Of a stretch of 52,801 nucleotides of DNA, positions 39,480 to 47,317 are shown in pieces (within the stretch, counting starts at the first letter, position 1; each line of letters starts with the position of its first letter). The DNA is from Rubrivivax sp. (GTDB lineage: Bacteria > Pseudomonadota > Gammaproteobacteria > Burkholderiales > Burkholderiaceae_C), in NCBI GenBank assembly GCA_022843905.1, contig JALHMT010000035.1:1-52801 (forward strand), written 5' to 3'. The notes under the pieces were generated by a model. The model was not told where the DNA came from, did no database searches, and saw only the letters and a program-made list of their open reading frames with translations. The position numbers and the translations under genes were made by a program.

Positions 39480-40955
39480 CTAGCGCGCGCAGGCCGGGTC
39501 GGTCAGCGGCAGGGTGCGGTTGCCGCTCACCGTGGCGCCGGGCCAGTTGGTGATGCTGCCGCTGCCGCACAGCGTGTTGTTGCGCACCACGGGACTCGTC
39601 ATCGGCGTGTCGCCCTCGCTGTAGGTCAGCGCAAGGGTGTGGCCGCGGCCATGCTGGTTGATCGATCGGTTGCCCTCGGCCACGATGCCCGGCGCGCTGT
39701 CGGCGATGACCGCGCCGATGCCGGCGTTGATGATCGTGTTGCCACGCACCACCACGTTGCGGAACACCTCGGGGGTGGCGTAGCCCGAGGTGATGTTGAA
39801 CCCGCCGCAGGTGTCGGCCGCGCGCCCCGCGTGCTCGATGGTGTTGCCCTCGATGAGCAGGCCGTCGATGACGCCGTGCATGGTCACATTGCCGCCCTGG
39901 CACACGCCGCTGACTTCGCTGTTGGCGACGAAACGGTTGCCGCGGATCACGTTGCCGTTGCCGCCGCCCCAGTAGATGGCGTGGTTCATGAACGAGCCGC
40001 TGAAGTTGTTGGCCTCGAACAGGTTGTTCTCGGCCACGACGCCATGGATCAGACCCGTGGCGTGCCAGCCCATCGAGCCGTTGCGGCGGATGGTGGAGTT
40101 GCGCACGGTGACGTTGCGCACGCCATGCGGGGCACCATCGTTGCTCTCGATGCCGAAGCCGAAGTCCTCGATCACCATGCCGTCGAGCGTGATGTCGCGC
40201 ACGTTCTGCACCAGCCAGAAGCCCCAGTGGGTATTGCCGCCGATGGCACCGACACCGCGCATGTGCAGGTTGCGGAAGACGTAGCCGCCGTCGTTGTCGG
40301 TGTTGCCCCAGGAGCCGCCGAGAGCGAAGCCGACCCCGCCGCCGAACTGCAGCAGCGGCTTCTCCCCGTCACCGTAGTCGCCGAAGACGAGCGGCACCGC
40401 TGCGCTGGCGTTGGTGTTCTGCACCCAATGGATGCCACTGAGCGACCAGGCGCCGCCCCGGGCGAACAGGAGCTGCTGACCAGCCGGGAGGGTGGCGATG
40501 TTGACGCCCTGCAGCGTGCGCTTGGGCGCCGCGGCGGTGCCGGGGTTCGAGTTGTTGCCGGCCACGCAAGTCGGCGCGGCGCCGGCCTGGCAGTCGCTGA
40601 AGTGCAGCGCCGTGCCGCTGGGCGGCGGGGGCGGCGGGGGCGGCGGGGGCGGCGGGGGCGGCGGCGGCGGCGGGGGCGGCGGCGGCGGCGGCGGCGCGCT
40701 CGCCGGGATGAACTCACCGTCGATCGGGCCCGTGCGCGGCTCGCACCAGTAGCGGCCCTTGCCCTTGCGGAAGAACAGGTCGTCCGTGATCGCCTTGCTG
40801 ATCGACGACACGTCGTGCGGCACGTCGCGCTTGACGATGCTGGTGCCGCGATAGAGGTCGCAGGTCGTGTCGAGCACGATCGGGCCGATCTTGACGGTCT
40901 GCGCCAGAGCGAACAGGGGCGCCAGGGCGGCGAGCGCGATGAGCGAGTGCTTCAT
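39480..40955 (-). CDS. exported right-handed beta-helix (pectate-lyase-like) protein with P25 linker
   Basis: A 491-residue protein. A Sec signal peptide (MKHSLIALAALAPLFALAQT) precedes a short Cys-containing domain (residues 20-87), then 25 consecutive prolines, then about 370 residues of parallel beta-helix rungs (VRNVTVRNSTIRRNGSMGW, IRGNRFVAN, IEGNTIEHAG, VRGNTIINAG). Virion proteins rarely carry signal peptides, so this may be a secreted moron that alters the lysogen surface or degrades polysaccharide. Alternatively it is a borrowed depolymerase still used on the virion. Catalytic residues not assignable. Confidence 0.75.
   Translation of the reverse strand: MKHSLIALAALAPLFALAQTVKIGPIVLDTTCDLYRGTSIVKRDVPHDVSSISKAITDDLFFRKGKGRYWCEPRTGPIDGEFIPASAPPPPPPPPPPPPPPPPPPPPPPPPPSGTALHFSDCQAGAAPTCVAGNNSNPGTAAAPKRTLQGVNIATLPAGQQLLFARGGAWSLSGIHWVQNTNASAAVPLVFGDYGDGEKPLLQFGGGVGFALGGSWGNTDNDGGYVFRNLHMRGVGAIGGNTHWGFWLVQNVRDITLDGMVIEDFGFGIESNDGAPHGVRNVTVRNSTIRRNGSMGWHATGLIHGVVAENNLFEANNFSGSFMNHAIYWGGGNGNVIRGNRFVANSEVSGVCQGGNVTMHGVIDGLLIEGNTIEHAGRAADTCGGFNITSGYATPEVFRNVVVRGNTIINAGIGAVIADSAPGIVAEGNRSINQHGRGHTLALTYSEGDTPMTSPVVRNNTLCGSGSITNWPGATVSGNRTLPLTDPACAR
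40620..40694 (-). repeat. 75-bp GGC/GGG microsatellite encoding 25 prolines
   Basis: An uninterrupted run of CCN proline codons on the minus strand, made of GGC and GGG triplets on the plus strand. Such tracts slip easily, so length should vary between isolates without changing frame. Confidence 0.95.
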
Positions 40956-40964
40956 GCTGTCCTT

Positions 40965-42194
40965 TCAGATGAGCGCGCGCGTGAACTCGATCGACATGAA
41001 GTCCATGTCGATGCAGCTCTGCGCGGTGGTGCCGCTCTTGGTGGCGATGTAGCCGTGGCCGGTCTCGCGGCCGGCGGCGGTGGGGATATTTGCGCTGTTC
41101 TGCTGCGTGCCGAGCTGGTTGCCGGCGTCGTCGAAGATGTAGAAGTCCACCGCGGTGGCGGCCTTGTTGACGACGATGCGCGCGCGGTACCAGGTGTTGG
41201 CGCTGAGCGTGGCGATGGTGGCCGACGTGGTGCGCGTGCTATTGTTGGATGTCTTGCCGGTGGCCACGCCGGTGCTGGCGATCTCGATGTAGGCGCCGTC
41301 GACACAGTCCGCACTGGTGGCGGTGTCGATGAAGCCCAGCCGCGCGGTGAGCGTGGTGAGGTCGGGCAGGCGGAAGACGAACTCGGCCACCTCGCCGCCG
41401 GCCAGCAGGAAAGCGTCGGCCGCGGTGCGGCAGTAGCCGCCGCTGTTGGTGGTGGTGCTGCTGGTGGTACGCAGGATGCCCGGGTGCGTGCCGGTGCCGG
41501 CCTGCTTGCTCTGCGTGCCGGTGGAGATGACGGCGTAGTCCCACACCGCGTAGCTGGACTCGCCGGTGTCGGCGGTGGCGCCGCCCAGGAAATCGGTGCA
41601 CCAGAAGGGCGTGAGCCGAAACGTGCTGCCGGTGAACTTGCGACGGCCGCCGATGGGGCGCCAGCGGTTGGTGGACCCGGCTTCGTAGCGCAGCAGCACG
41701 GTGTCGCCGCGCTCGACCACGACGTCCACGTCGGTGAGGAAGCGGTTGGACGCGCTGGAACTGGCGTTCTCGGCGCGCAGCACCAGGTCGCCGTCTTCCA
41801 CCGTGCTGGCGTTGATGACCCAGAGCTCGCGCCCGTCCCACCCGCCGGCCAGGCCGGTGATCACGCGCGCCTGGTCTGCGGTGAGCATGAGCGCCAATGC
41901 GGTGGCCAGGTCGGTGGGGTTGTAGTCGTTCTGGTTGGCGCTGATGGACGCGGCGACGATGCCGCTGTTGGTGTCCACCCAGAGCTCGCCGGTGCCGGGG
42001 TTGCTGGGCGCGGTGGCGCCCACGTGCACGGGCGTGTACGAGTGCCAGGCGCCGAGCGTTTCGTTCCACACCATGACGCGGCCGGTGGTGCTGCTCCACA
42101 CGGTGACGCCGTCGACGCCCGGGTCGGGCGTGGTGGCACCTTCCGCGATGGCCAAGCCTGGCGGCCTGCGGAAGGCGAGCTCTTCTTTGGCCAT
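40965..42194 (-). CDS. tail fibre-like protein, 409 aa
   Basis: N-terminal ELAFRRPPGLAIAEGA and VTVWSSTTGRVMVWNETLG are fibre-type repeats, as in phage tail fibre N-termini (ELWVDTNSGIV). The C-terminal half is Thr/Ser-rich and beta-structured (ILRTTSSTTTNSGGYC, NTWYRARIVVNKAATAVDFY), perhaps a concanavalin-like binding domain. Located in the fibre module between portal and protease. Confidence 0.65.
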   Translation of the reverse strand: MAKEELAFRRPPGLAIAEGATTPDPGVDGVTVWSSTTGRVMVWNETLGAWHSYTPVHVGATAPSNPGTGELWVDTNSGIVAASISANQNDYNPTDLATALALMLTADQARVITGLAGGWDGRELWVINASTVEDGDLVLRAENASSSASNRFLTDVDVVVERGDTVLLRYEAGSTNRWRPIGGRRKFTGSTFRLTPFWCTDFLGGATADTGESSYAVWDYAVISTGTQSKQAGTGTHPGILRTTSSTTTNSGGYCRTAADAFLLAGGEVAEFVFRLPDLTTLTARLGFIDTATSADCVDGAYIEIASTGVATGKTSNNSTRTTSATIATLSANTWYRARIVVNKAATAVDFYIFDDAGNQLGTQQNSANIPTAAGRETGHGYIATKSGTTAQSCIDMDFMSIEFTRALI

Positions 42195-42200
42195 GGTGCG

Positions 42201-42992
42201 TCAGGCGATGACGACGACCCGGAACTGGTTGCTCGACGGCGCCGCGGCAAAGCGCAGCGTGACGGTGTTGACCGAGGTGTGCTCCACCTCGCACACCACC
42301 TCGTCGTAGGCCCCGCTGTCGCGGTACACGGCCACGTGCACCAGACGCGTGTTGAGGTTGTGCGTGACGACGTAGCTGGTGGCGCTGCCGTCGCCCACCG
42401 TGGTGTCGTACTTGCGCTTGGCGTAGACGCTGGTGGCCAGCTTGAGCGGGGTGACGAAGCGCGCGTCGTCGGTGCCGGTGTCGGTTTCGGCCTGGGTGGC
42501 GATTTCGGCGATGCCCGCGACGGTTTCGCTGGCGGCCGGCGCACCAGTGCCGAAGCTGGCCCAGATGACGTTGTTGGTGCCGATGACGCCGTTGACCTGC
42601 GTCTGGCGGAAGGACGCGCCGGCGTCGGTGCCCTCTTCGATGGTGGTGACGGCGCCCTCGAGCTCGTCGAAGGTGCTGGCGTCCGTTGCGCGCGTGGCCG
42701 GTGTGGCCGCACCGTTCCAGATGTAGATGCCGTTCTCCGGCTGCGAGGTCTGCCCGCGCGCGAGGAAGCGCTGGCCGGCGGACATGGCCACGCCGTCGAC
42801 GTTGGCGCCGGGCGAGGCGAGGTTGATGTTGGAGCTGGCGGCGACGCGGCAGGAGTCCTTCCACGCCAGGCCTTCGACGGCGCTGTTGAGGTCCTGCAGG
42901 CGCACGGGCTCGTCGTTGGCCGCCGGCGCGGGCAGGTTGCGGATGCGCGAGACGCTGTTGAAGTCGATGTCGGACAGGATCAGCTTGGCCAT
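42201..42992 (-). CDS. tail fibre protein, 263 aa
   Basis: Starts MAKLILSDIDFNSVSRIRNL and contains ENGIYIWNGAATPATRATDA, a motif common in tail fibres. It then has GIAEIATQAETDTGTDDARF, also a fibre hallmark, and a C-terminal domain SYVVTHNLNTRLVHVAVYRD. That domain is similar to the end of the protein encoded at 43008-43352. Confidence 0.75.
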   Translation of the reverse strand: MAKLILSDIDFNSVSRIRNLPAPAANDEPVRLQDLNSAVEGLAWKDSCRVAASSNINLASPGANVDGVAMSAGQRFLARGQTSQPENGIYIWNGAATPATRATDASTFDELEGAVTTIEEGTDAGASFRQTQVNGVIGTNNVIWASFGTGAPAASETVAGIAEIATQAETDTGTDDARFVTPLKLATSVYAKRKYDTTVGDGSATSYVVTHNLNTRLVHVAVYRDSGAYDEVVCEVEHTSVNTVTLRFAAAPSSNQFRVVVIA

Positions 42993-43007
42993 GACGGTTC
43001 CTCGGGG

Positions 43008-43352
43008 CTAGATGACGTGGGCCGTGCCGGTGGCCGGCGCGGCGAGCAGCACGAGCAGCTGGTTGAGCGAGGTGATGAGCACCTCGCCCTCGAACTCGAC
43101 ACCGCCGACGGTGCGCAGGCTGACGGCGCTGATGTCGCGGTTGAGGTTGTGGTTGACGGTCCAGACCGCGGACGCCGAGGCCTGGTTGTGCGTGTAGCTG
43201 GCCAGGCCGGCGCCGGACGGGCCTGCGGGGCCTTGGCCGACGCTGAGCTGCGCCACGATGGACGCGGGCGGCTGCACGACGGCCTGGATTTGCGCAGGCG
43301 GCTGCACCACCAGACGCAGCTCGGTGGCCTGGCAGTCGAGGGTGAGCGGCAT
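43008..43352 (-). CDS. short fibre-like protein, 114 aa
   Basis: Contains a short collagen-like GPAGPSGAG motif, then a domain AVWTVNHNLNRDISAVSLRT that matches the HNLN domain of the next gene. This may be a trimerising adaptor or a truncated fibre. Its start codon follows directly on a 9-bp inverted repeat. Confidence 0.6.
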   Translation of the reverse strand: MPLTLDCQATELRLVVQPPAQIQAVVQPPASIVAQLSVGQGPAGPSGAGLASYTHNQASASAVWTVNHNLNRDISAVSLRTVGGVEFEGEVLITSLNQLLVLLAAPATGTAHVI

Positions 43353-43428
43353 GTCAGTGGCGCACGGCCGCCCGAAGCCACTGACACGCCCCCTCGGGGG
43401 GCAGCGAGCAGCGCGAGCGTGGGGGGTT
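43353..43428 (-). promoter_or_regulatory. intergenic hairpin and REP-like C/G element
   Basis: GTCAGTGGC (43353-43361) and GCCACTGAC (43377-43385) form a perfect 9-bp stem with a 15-nt loop, touching the next start codon. Beside it CCCCCTCGGGGGG and GCGAGCAGCGCGAGCGTGGG resemble C/G palindromic elements I recall as abundant between Comamonadaceae genes. It may be a terminator/attenuator or an inserted host repeat. Confidence 0.55.
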
Positions 43429-43432
43429 CATG

Positions 43433-43822
43433 TCAGGCGCGAGTGACCTCGCGGTGGATGGTCACGCGGCCGTAGAAGACGGGGATGACGCGGCCCGCGG
43501 CGTCCTCGAGCTCGAGGTCCCACACGGCGGCGCTGGCCAGCATGGCCGGGTCCTCGCCGGCGGTGATGGCAGCCGTCTGCTCGTCGGTGAGGCTGATCTC
43601 GAACTCGCCGCCCGCGGCATCGGTGATGGTGCAGGTGAGCGCGATAAGCACGGCCACGTCGAGCGCCTTGCGGCGCAGCTGGCCGCGCACGGTGGCGCCG
43701 GTGAGGTTGACGAGGGTGCCGTCCGGGTTGGTGAGCGTGACGACGTGCGGCCCGAAGCTGGCGCCCTGGCGGATGAGCAGGTCGACGCGCTCGCCGGCGG
43801 TGCCGAGGACGGGGGTGCTCAT
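43433..43822 (-). CDS. fibre-module adaptor protein, 129 aa
   Basis: A beta-sandwich (LLIRQGASFGPHVVTLTNPD, VRGQLRRKALDVAVLIALTC, VIPVFYGRVTIHREV) resembling BppU-like or other appendage-attachment N-domains. Its start overlaps the portal stop. Probably links the fibre proteins to the virion; inferred. Confidence 0.5.
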   Translation of the reverse strand: MSTPVLGTAGERVDLLIRQGASFGPHVVTLTNPDGTLVNLTGATVRGQLRRKALDVAVLIALTCTITDAAGGEFEISLTDEQTAAITAGEDPAMLASAAVWDLELEDAAGRVIPVFYGRVTIHREVTRA

Positions 43823-45507
43823 GCGTCACCGCCCTTCTTGGGCTCGTCGTCCTTGCCATCGCCCTTGTCGTCGGCCGGCGCCGCGGCGCCGGCCTTGGGC
43901 ACGGGCAGCATGCCGTCGGCCTTGAGCTGCTCGTGCTCGGCGAGCATGGTGGGGTAGACCTCGTTCCAGTCGAAGCCGAACAGCTCCCACGCGGCGCGCT
44001 CGTTCGTGATGAGGCGGTTGTCCCTGGCGGAGACGAAGGCAGCGACCTCGTCCTTGGGGTTGATGGAGCCCTGGCTGTCGCCCGTCCACATGGCGCGCGT
44101 GTAGGCCCAGCGCAGCAGCGGGTCTCGGAAGAAGCCGGGCGCGGGGATGCGGCGACGGATCACGGCCTCGGCCATCCAGGTTTCGTACACCGGCTGGCAC
44201 AGCGTGGTGACGACCTTGCGACGCAGCATGCGGATGTGCGTCCAGGCGTCGAGGAAGGCGGCGCGCGCGGCGACGTAGCTGGTGGCGTACTTCTTGGCCA
44301 GCATCTCCGGCCCGAGGAGCGTGCCGGCGCCGAGCTGGTCGACGACGGCCTGCACGAACACGCCGAAGATGGGGTTGGGCCGCGTGGGGTCGACGAGGGT
44401 GGGCTTTTCGCCCTTGGCCAGGCCGAGCACGGCCGCGGGGCCGAGCTCGAGCGGCTGCGGCGGCACCTGGGCCGCGGCGGGGTTGTTCGGGTCCGGGTTC
44501 TGCAGGCCGAAGACGGGGGCGGGGTTGCCGCCCTCGGTCTCGATCAGCACCGTGAGGAAGCCGCTGACGATGGCGGCCTTGATCTCGGCGTCGGTGTAGC
44601 GGCCGAGGTTCTTGAACAGCGCCATGACGGGCGCCAGGTCGGGCACGCCGCGCGGCTGCTCGGGCCGCGCCATCAGCACGTGGTGCAGGATGCGGCGGCG
44701 GCCGCTCTCGCCTACCGACTCGATCCACTGCCCGCTGTACAGGCTGGGCGCGCCCATGACGATGGCGCCGGGGTGACGGTCGTAAATGAAGAAGGCCGGC
44801 GGCTTGCCGCCGCGACCGCGCTTCACACCACCGGCCACGTCCACCGAGTCGGGCGCGTTGAGCGGGTTGCCGCAGCGGTCGGCCTCGATGAGCTGCAGGC
44901 GCAGCGCGTAAGGCATGGTGGGCGTGGGCTCGGCGTCGGGCAGCACGGTGAAGGCGTCGCCGCGCTCGAGCGTGGACAGCAGCGCGAGCCACTGCTGGTC
45001 GTAGAAGTTGGACTGGCCGAGCCAGTCGCACTCCGGGCTGTCGGCGAAGAGGCTGAACTCGGACTGCACGAGCTGGCGCCACTCGTGCGTCTTCTCCTTG
45101 CTCCAGCCGAGCACGCGCAGGTTGGGCTGCGCAGACAGCGCCAGGCCGGTGCCGACGGCGCGGTTGGCCTTGGTGTACAGCGCGCTGCGTGCGTACGCCT
45201 CCTTGCGCATAAGGTCGCTGCTCTGCGCGCGCAGCTCGCGCAGGTGGGGCAGCGTGTCGCCGGCGGCGTCGCGCAGGCCGGCGCTCCAGCGCTTGAACCA
45301 GCCCATGAGGCCGCCACCGGTGGTGGCGTAAGGGCCTTCGGGCGCGTCGGCCGGGCCCTCGCCGGCCAGAGCCATGATGGAACGGTCGGCGGCTTCGGCG
45401 GCAGTGCTGATGGCGCTGAAGCGCGCCCGGTCGCTGATGCGGCTGAGCGCCGCGGACGGCGACACCTTCGCCAGCGCCCGTTCGTAGAGCGTGGGTGACA
45501 GCGACAT
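43819..45507 (-). CDS. portal protein (lambda B-like)
   Basis: A 562-residue protein of the lambda portal family: AQSSDLMRKEAYARSALYTK, AVGTGLALSAQPNLRV, RRILHHVLMARPEQPRGVPD, AFLDAWTHIRMLRRK and TNERAAWELFGFDWNEVYP. It forms the dodecameric DNA channel. The tail (KGDGKDDEPKKGGDA) is charged. Confidence 0.95.
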   Translation of the reverse strand: MSLSPTLYERALAKVSPSAALSRISDRARFSAISTAAEAADRSIMALAGEGPADAPEGPYATTGGGLMGWFKRWSAGLRDAAGDTLPHLRELRAQSSDLMRKEAYARSALYTKANRAVGTGLALSAQPNLRVLGWSKEKTHEWRQLVQSEFSLFADSPECDWLGQSNFYDQQWLALLSTLERGDAFTVLPDAEPTPTMPYALRLQLIEADRCGNPLNAPDSVDVAGGVKRGRGGKPPAFFIYDRHPGAIVMGAPSLYSGQWIESVGESGRRRILHHVLMARPEQPRGVPDLAPVMALFKNLGRYTDAEIKAAIVSGFLTVLIETEGGNPAPVFGLQNPDPNNPAAAQVPPQPLELGPAAVLGLAKGEKPTLVDPTRPNPIFGVFVQAVVDQLGAGTLLGPEMLAKKYATSYVAARAAFLDAWTHIRMLRRKVVTTLCQPVYETWMAEAVIRRRIPAPGFFRDPLLRWAYTRAMWTGDSQGSINPKDEVAAFVSARDNRLITNERAAWELFGFDWNEVYPTMLAEHEQLKADGMLPVPKAGAAAPADDKGDGKDDEPKKGGDA

Positions 45508-45517
45508 GGGCGAGGCC

Positions 45518-45769
45518 TCAGAGTGGGCGCAGGTTGAAGACGCGGCGCGTGCCGGCGGTCTGCTGGACCAGCGTCTCGACGTTGCGGCGCGCTTCGGCCA
45601 GCGCGGCCTGGATCTGCTCGAGGTCGGGCCGGCGGTTGCGGCGGTTGATGACGCCGTCGCCGACCGAGTAGTCCTGGCTCTTCAGCGCACAATCGCGCGC
45701 GGCCGTGAGCGTGACGGCTTCCGCCTGCCACTGCTCGAGGGTCATGCCGCCGATGGTGGGAATGGGCAT
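45518..45769 (-). CDS. head-tail connector (gpW/DUF6148-like)
   Basis: An 83-residue protein (MTLEQWQAEAVTLTAARDCA, YSVGDGVINRRNRR, LEQIQAALAEARRNVETLV) with the gpW-type pattern of a helix, a short hairpin and a second helix. In the W position between terminase and portal. ATG 45769 chosen. Confidence 0.75.
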   Translation of the reverse strand: MPIPTIGGMTLEQWQAEAVTLTAARDCALKSQDYSVGDGVINRRNRRPDLEQIQAALAEARRNVETLVQQTAGTRRVFNLRPL

Positions 45770-45770
45770 G

Positions 45771-46601
45771 TCAGGGCCTCGCAGTGGCCAGCGCTTCCTG
45801 GAGCGCAACGGCCGCGTGGTAGTCCAGGCGCTCGGCCACGGTGCGCTCGGCCACGCGCTCCCAGTCGATGCGGCGGCGGTAGGTGGCGCGGCCGACGAAG
45901 ATGAACACGGCCTTGGGGAAGCGGCGCGCGGGGCCGTGCACCTTCTTGCCCAGCACCTGGCGCTGGTAGATGCCGGGCTGCACGCCGCGCTTGCTGCCGG
46001 GCTTGACGACGAAGAACTGGCCGCCGGCGCGCACGAAGGCGCGGCGGCGCGCGGCGTTGATGCGCTTCTGCTCCTTGGTGAGCGTGCCGTCCTTGCCGGG
46101 GCGCTGGCGCTGCGGGATGCTGCGCTCGTAGCCGGCGGTGAGCTGCAGGCGCAGCTGTGACAGCACCTGCGTCACCTGGCCACGGCTGACGTTGCCGTAC
46201 GCGTCGAGCCGCGCGGCCTGGCCGGGCACCGCATGCCAGCCGGTGGGCAGGTGGCCGGCCTTTTGCAGGATGCGCTCCATGGCCTTCATGCGGCGCGCAC
46301 CACCTTCGATGTTGGGGCCGAGGTAGTTCACCGGCGGCGTGCCGGGGGCGCGCACCTCGTAGTTGTCCTTCAGGCCGAAGGCGGCCTCGGCGCGCTGCAT
46401 GGTGGCGGGCTGCACGTAGACCGCGTTGCCGGTGTACGGCGTGGGCCGGTCGACGGCGCGGGCGATCTCGGCGTCCTCGGCGCGCTTGCCGTCCTGCACA
46501 GTGCGCGTGAGGGCCACCACCATGCCGAACCGCGCCTGGCGCGCGTAGGCACGGGTGTCCGCGCGGGCCTGGGCGATGGGGTTGGTGACGGAGAAGCGCA
46601 T
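45771..46601 (-). CDS. putative head or neck protein, 276 aa
   Basis: A basic protein (RSIPQRQRPGKDGTLTKEQK, FFVVKPGSKRGVQPGIYQRQ, FPKAVFIFVGRATYRRRIDW), somewhat like minor tail/head-completion proteins. It lies between the terminase region and gpW. No SD precedes ATG 46601; an upstream in-frame ATG at 46743 would place the hairpin at 46614-46641 inside the gene. Uncertain start, function unproven. Confidence 0.5.
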   Translation of the reverse strand: MRFSVTNPIAQARADTRAYARQARFGMVVALTRTVQDGKRAEDAEIARAVDRPTPYTGNAVYVQPATMQRAEAAFGLKDNYEVRAPGTPPVNYLGPNIEGGARRMKAMERILQKAGHLPTGWHAVPGQAARLDAYGNVSRGQVTQVLSQLRLQLTAGYERSIPQRQRPGKDGTLTKEQKRINAARRRAFVRAGGQFFVVKPGSKRGVQPGIYQRQVLGKKVHGPARRFPKAVFIFVGRATYRRRIDWERVAERTVAERLDYHAAVALQEALATARP

Positions 46602-46605
46602 GGGG

Positions 46606-46641
46606 CAGAAGAAAGGCCCCGGGGCTTGCGCCGCGGGGCCT
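46606..46641 (-). terminator. putative rho-independent terminator
   Basis: AGGCCCCG (46614-46621) pairs with CGGGGCCT (46634-46641) across a 12-nt loop. On the minus strand it is followed by TTTCTT. It lies just upstream of the head genes and downstream of a regulator-like gene, so it may be an antitermination point. Confidence 0.5.
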
Positions 46642-46798
46642 GAAAAAGCTGCTTTCGCAACCTCGGAGGAGACAACCTTTGCCAGGTGCGGAGTTTCACG
46701 ACCTAGCCGAATTGGGGCGAATTTTGGGGTGATGTGTCGCATGCCGGCGAGCACTTTGTTGTCGCATCCAGAGGCGACACCTTCGTGCTTGACGCGGG

Positions 46799-47317
46799 CT
46801 ACCTGGCCGCAGTAATCGCGCGAGCGGCGTCCTCGTTCTTGGCCAGGATCTCGCGCGACGCGGCGAAGATGCGCCGGCGAAACGCGCGCAGCAGCGTGTA
46901 CCAGTGCTGGCGGCCGATCTGCAGCTGCGCTGCCGACGCCTTGACGTTGGTGACGCGGTGCAGGTAGTGCAGCTCGAACACCTGGCGGTCCAGCGCGTCG
47001 GCCGGCTGCGCGATGAGCGCGATGTACAGCGCGGCCAGGTCGGCGCGGCATGCGGCGTCGGGCCCGCCAGGCGTGCGCAGCGGGCGCATGCCGCCGCGCA
47101 GCTTGCCGAGCAGCGACACGGGGCCGCGCGGGGCGCCGTACAGGCGCCGGGTGTGGACCCACCAGGCGAGGTGCTCGCATAGTTCGTCCAGGCGCCCGTC
47201 CTCGACCTGCTGCGACGGCGGGTCCTGCGGCTGGGCCTCGTCGAAGTCGTCCGTGCCGTCGTCGGCGACGCTGGCCACCTTGAGCGGGGGCGGTTCGGTG
47301 CTGGTGGCTTGCATCAT
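46799..47317 (-). CDS. putative late regulator / HTH protein, Q-like
   Basis: A 172-residue protein with a disordered acidic N-terminus, then a helical domain (LDELCEHLAWWVHTRRLYG, DRQVFELHYLHRVTNV) and a sigma-4/LuxR-like HTH (KASAAQLQIGRQHWYTLLRA) with a basic end. Such phage proteins act as late transcription or antitermination factors. The position just before a terminator supports this, but no direct homology can be claimed. Confidence 0.5.
   Translation of the reverse strand: MMQATSTEPPPLKVASVADDGTDDFDEAQPQDPPSQQVEDGRLDELCEHLAWWVHTRRLYGAPRGPVSLLGKLRGGMRPLRTPGGPDAACRADLAALYIALIAQPADALDRQVFELHYLHRVTNVKASAAQLQIGRQHWYTLLRAFRRRIFAASREILAKNEDAARAITAAR

Noticed and set aside
39639..43475. Plus-strand open frame of about 1,280 codons opposite the fibre module
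   Set aside because: Antisense of several coherent structural genes with start and stop coupling. The translation is low-complexity and has no domain.
46602..46743. N-terminal extension of the 45771 gene to ATG 46743
   Set aside because: It would put a terminator-like hairpin inside the gene and has no SD. The shorter start is kept, though it is weak as well.
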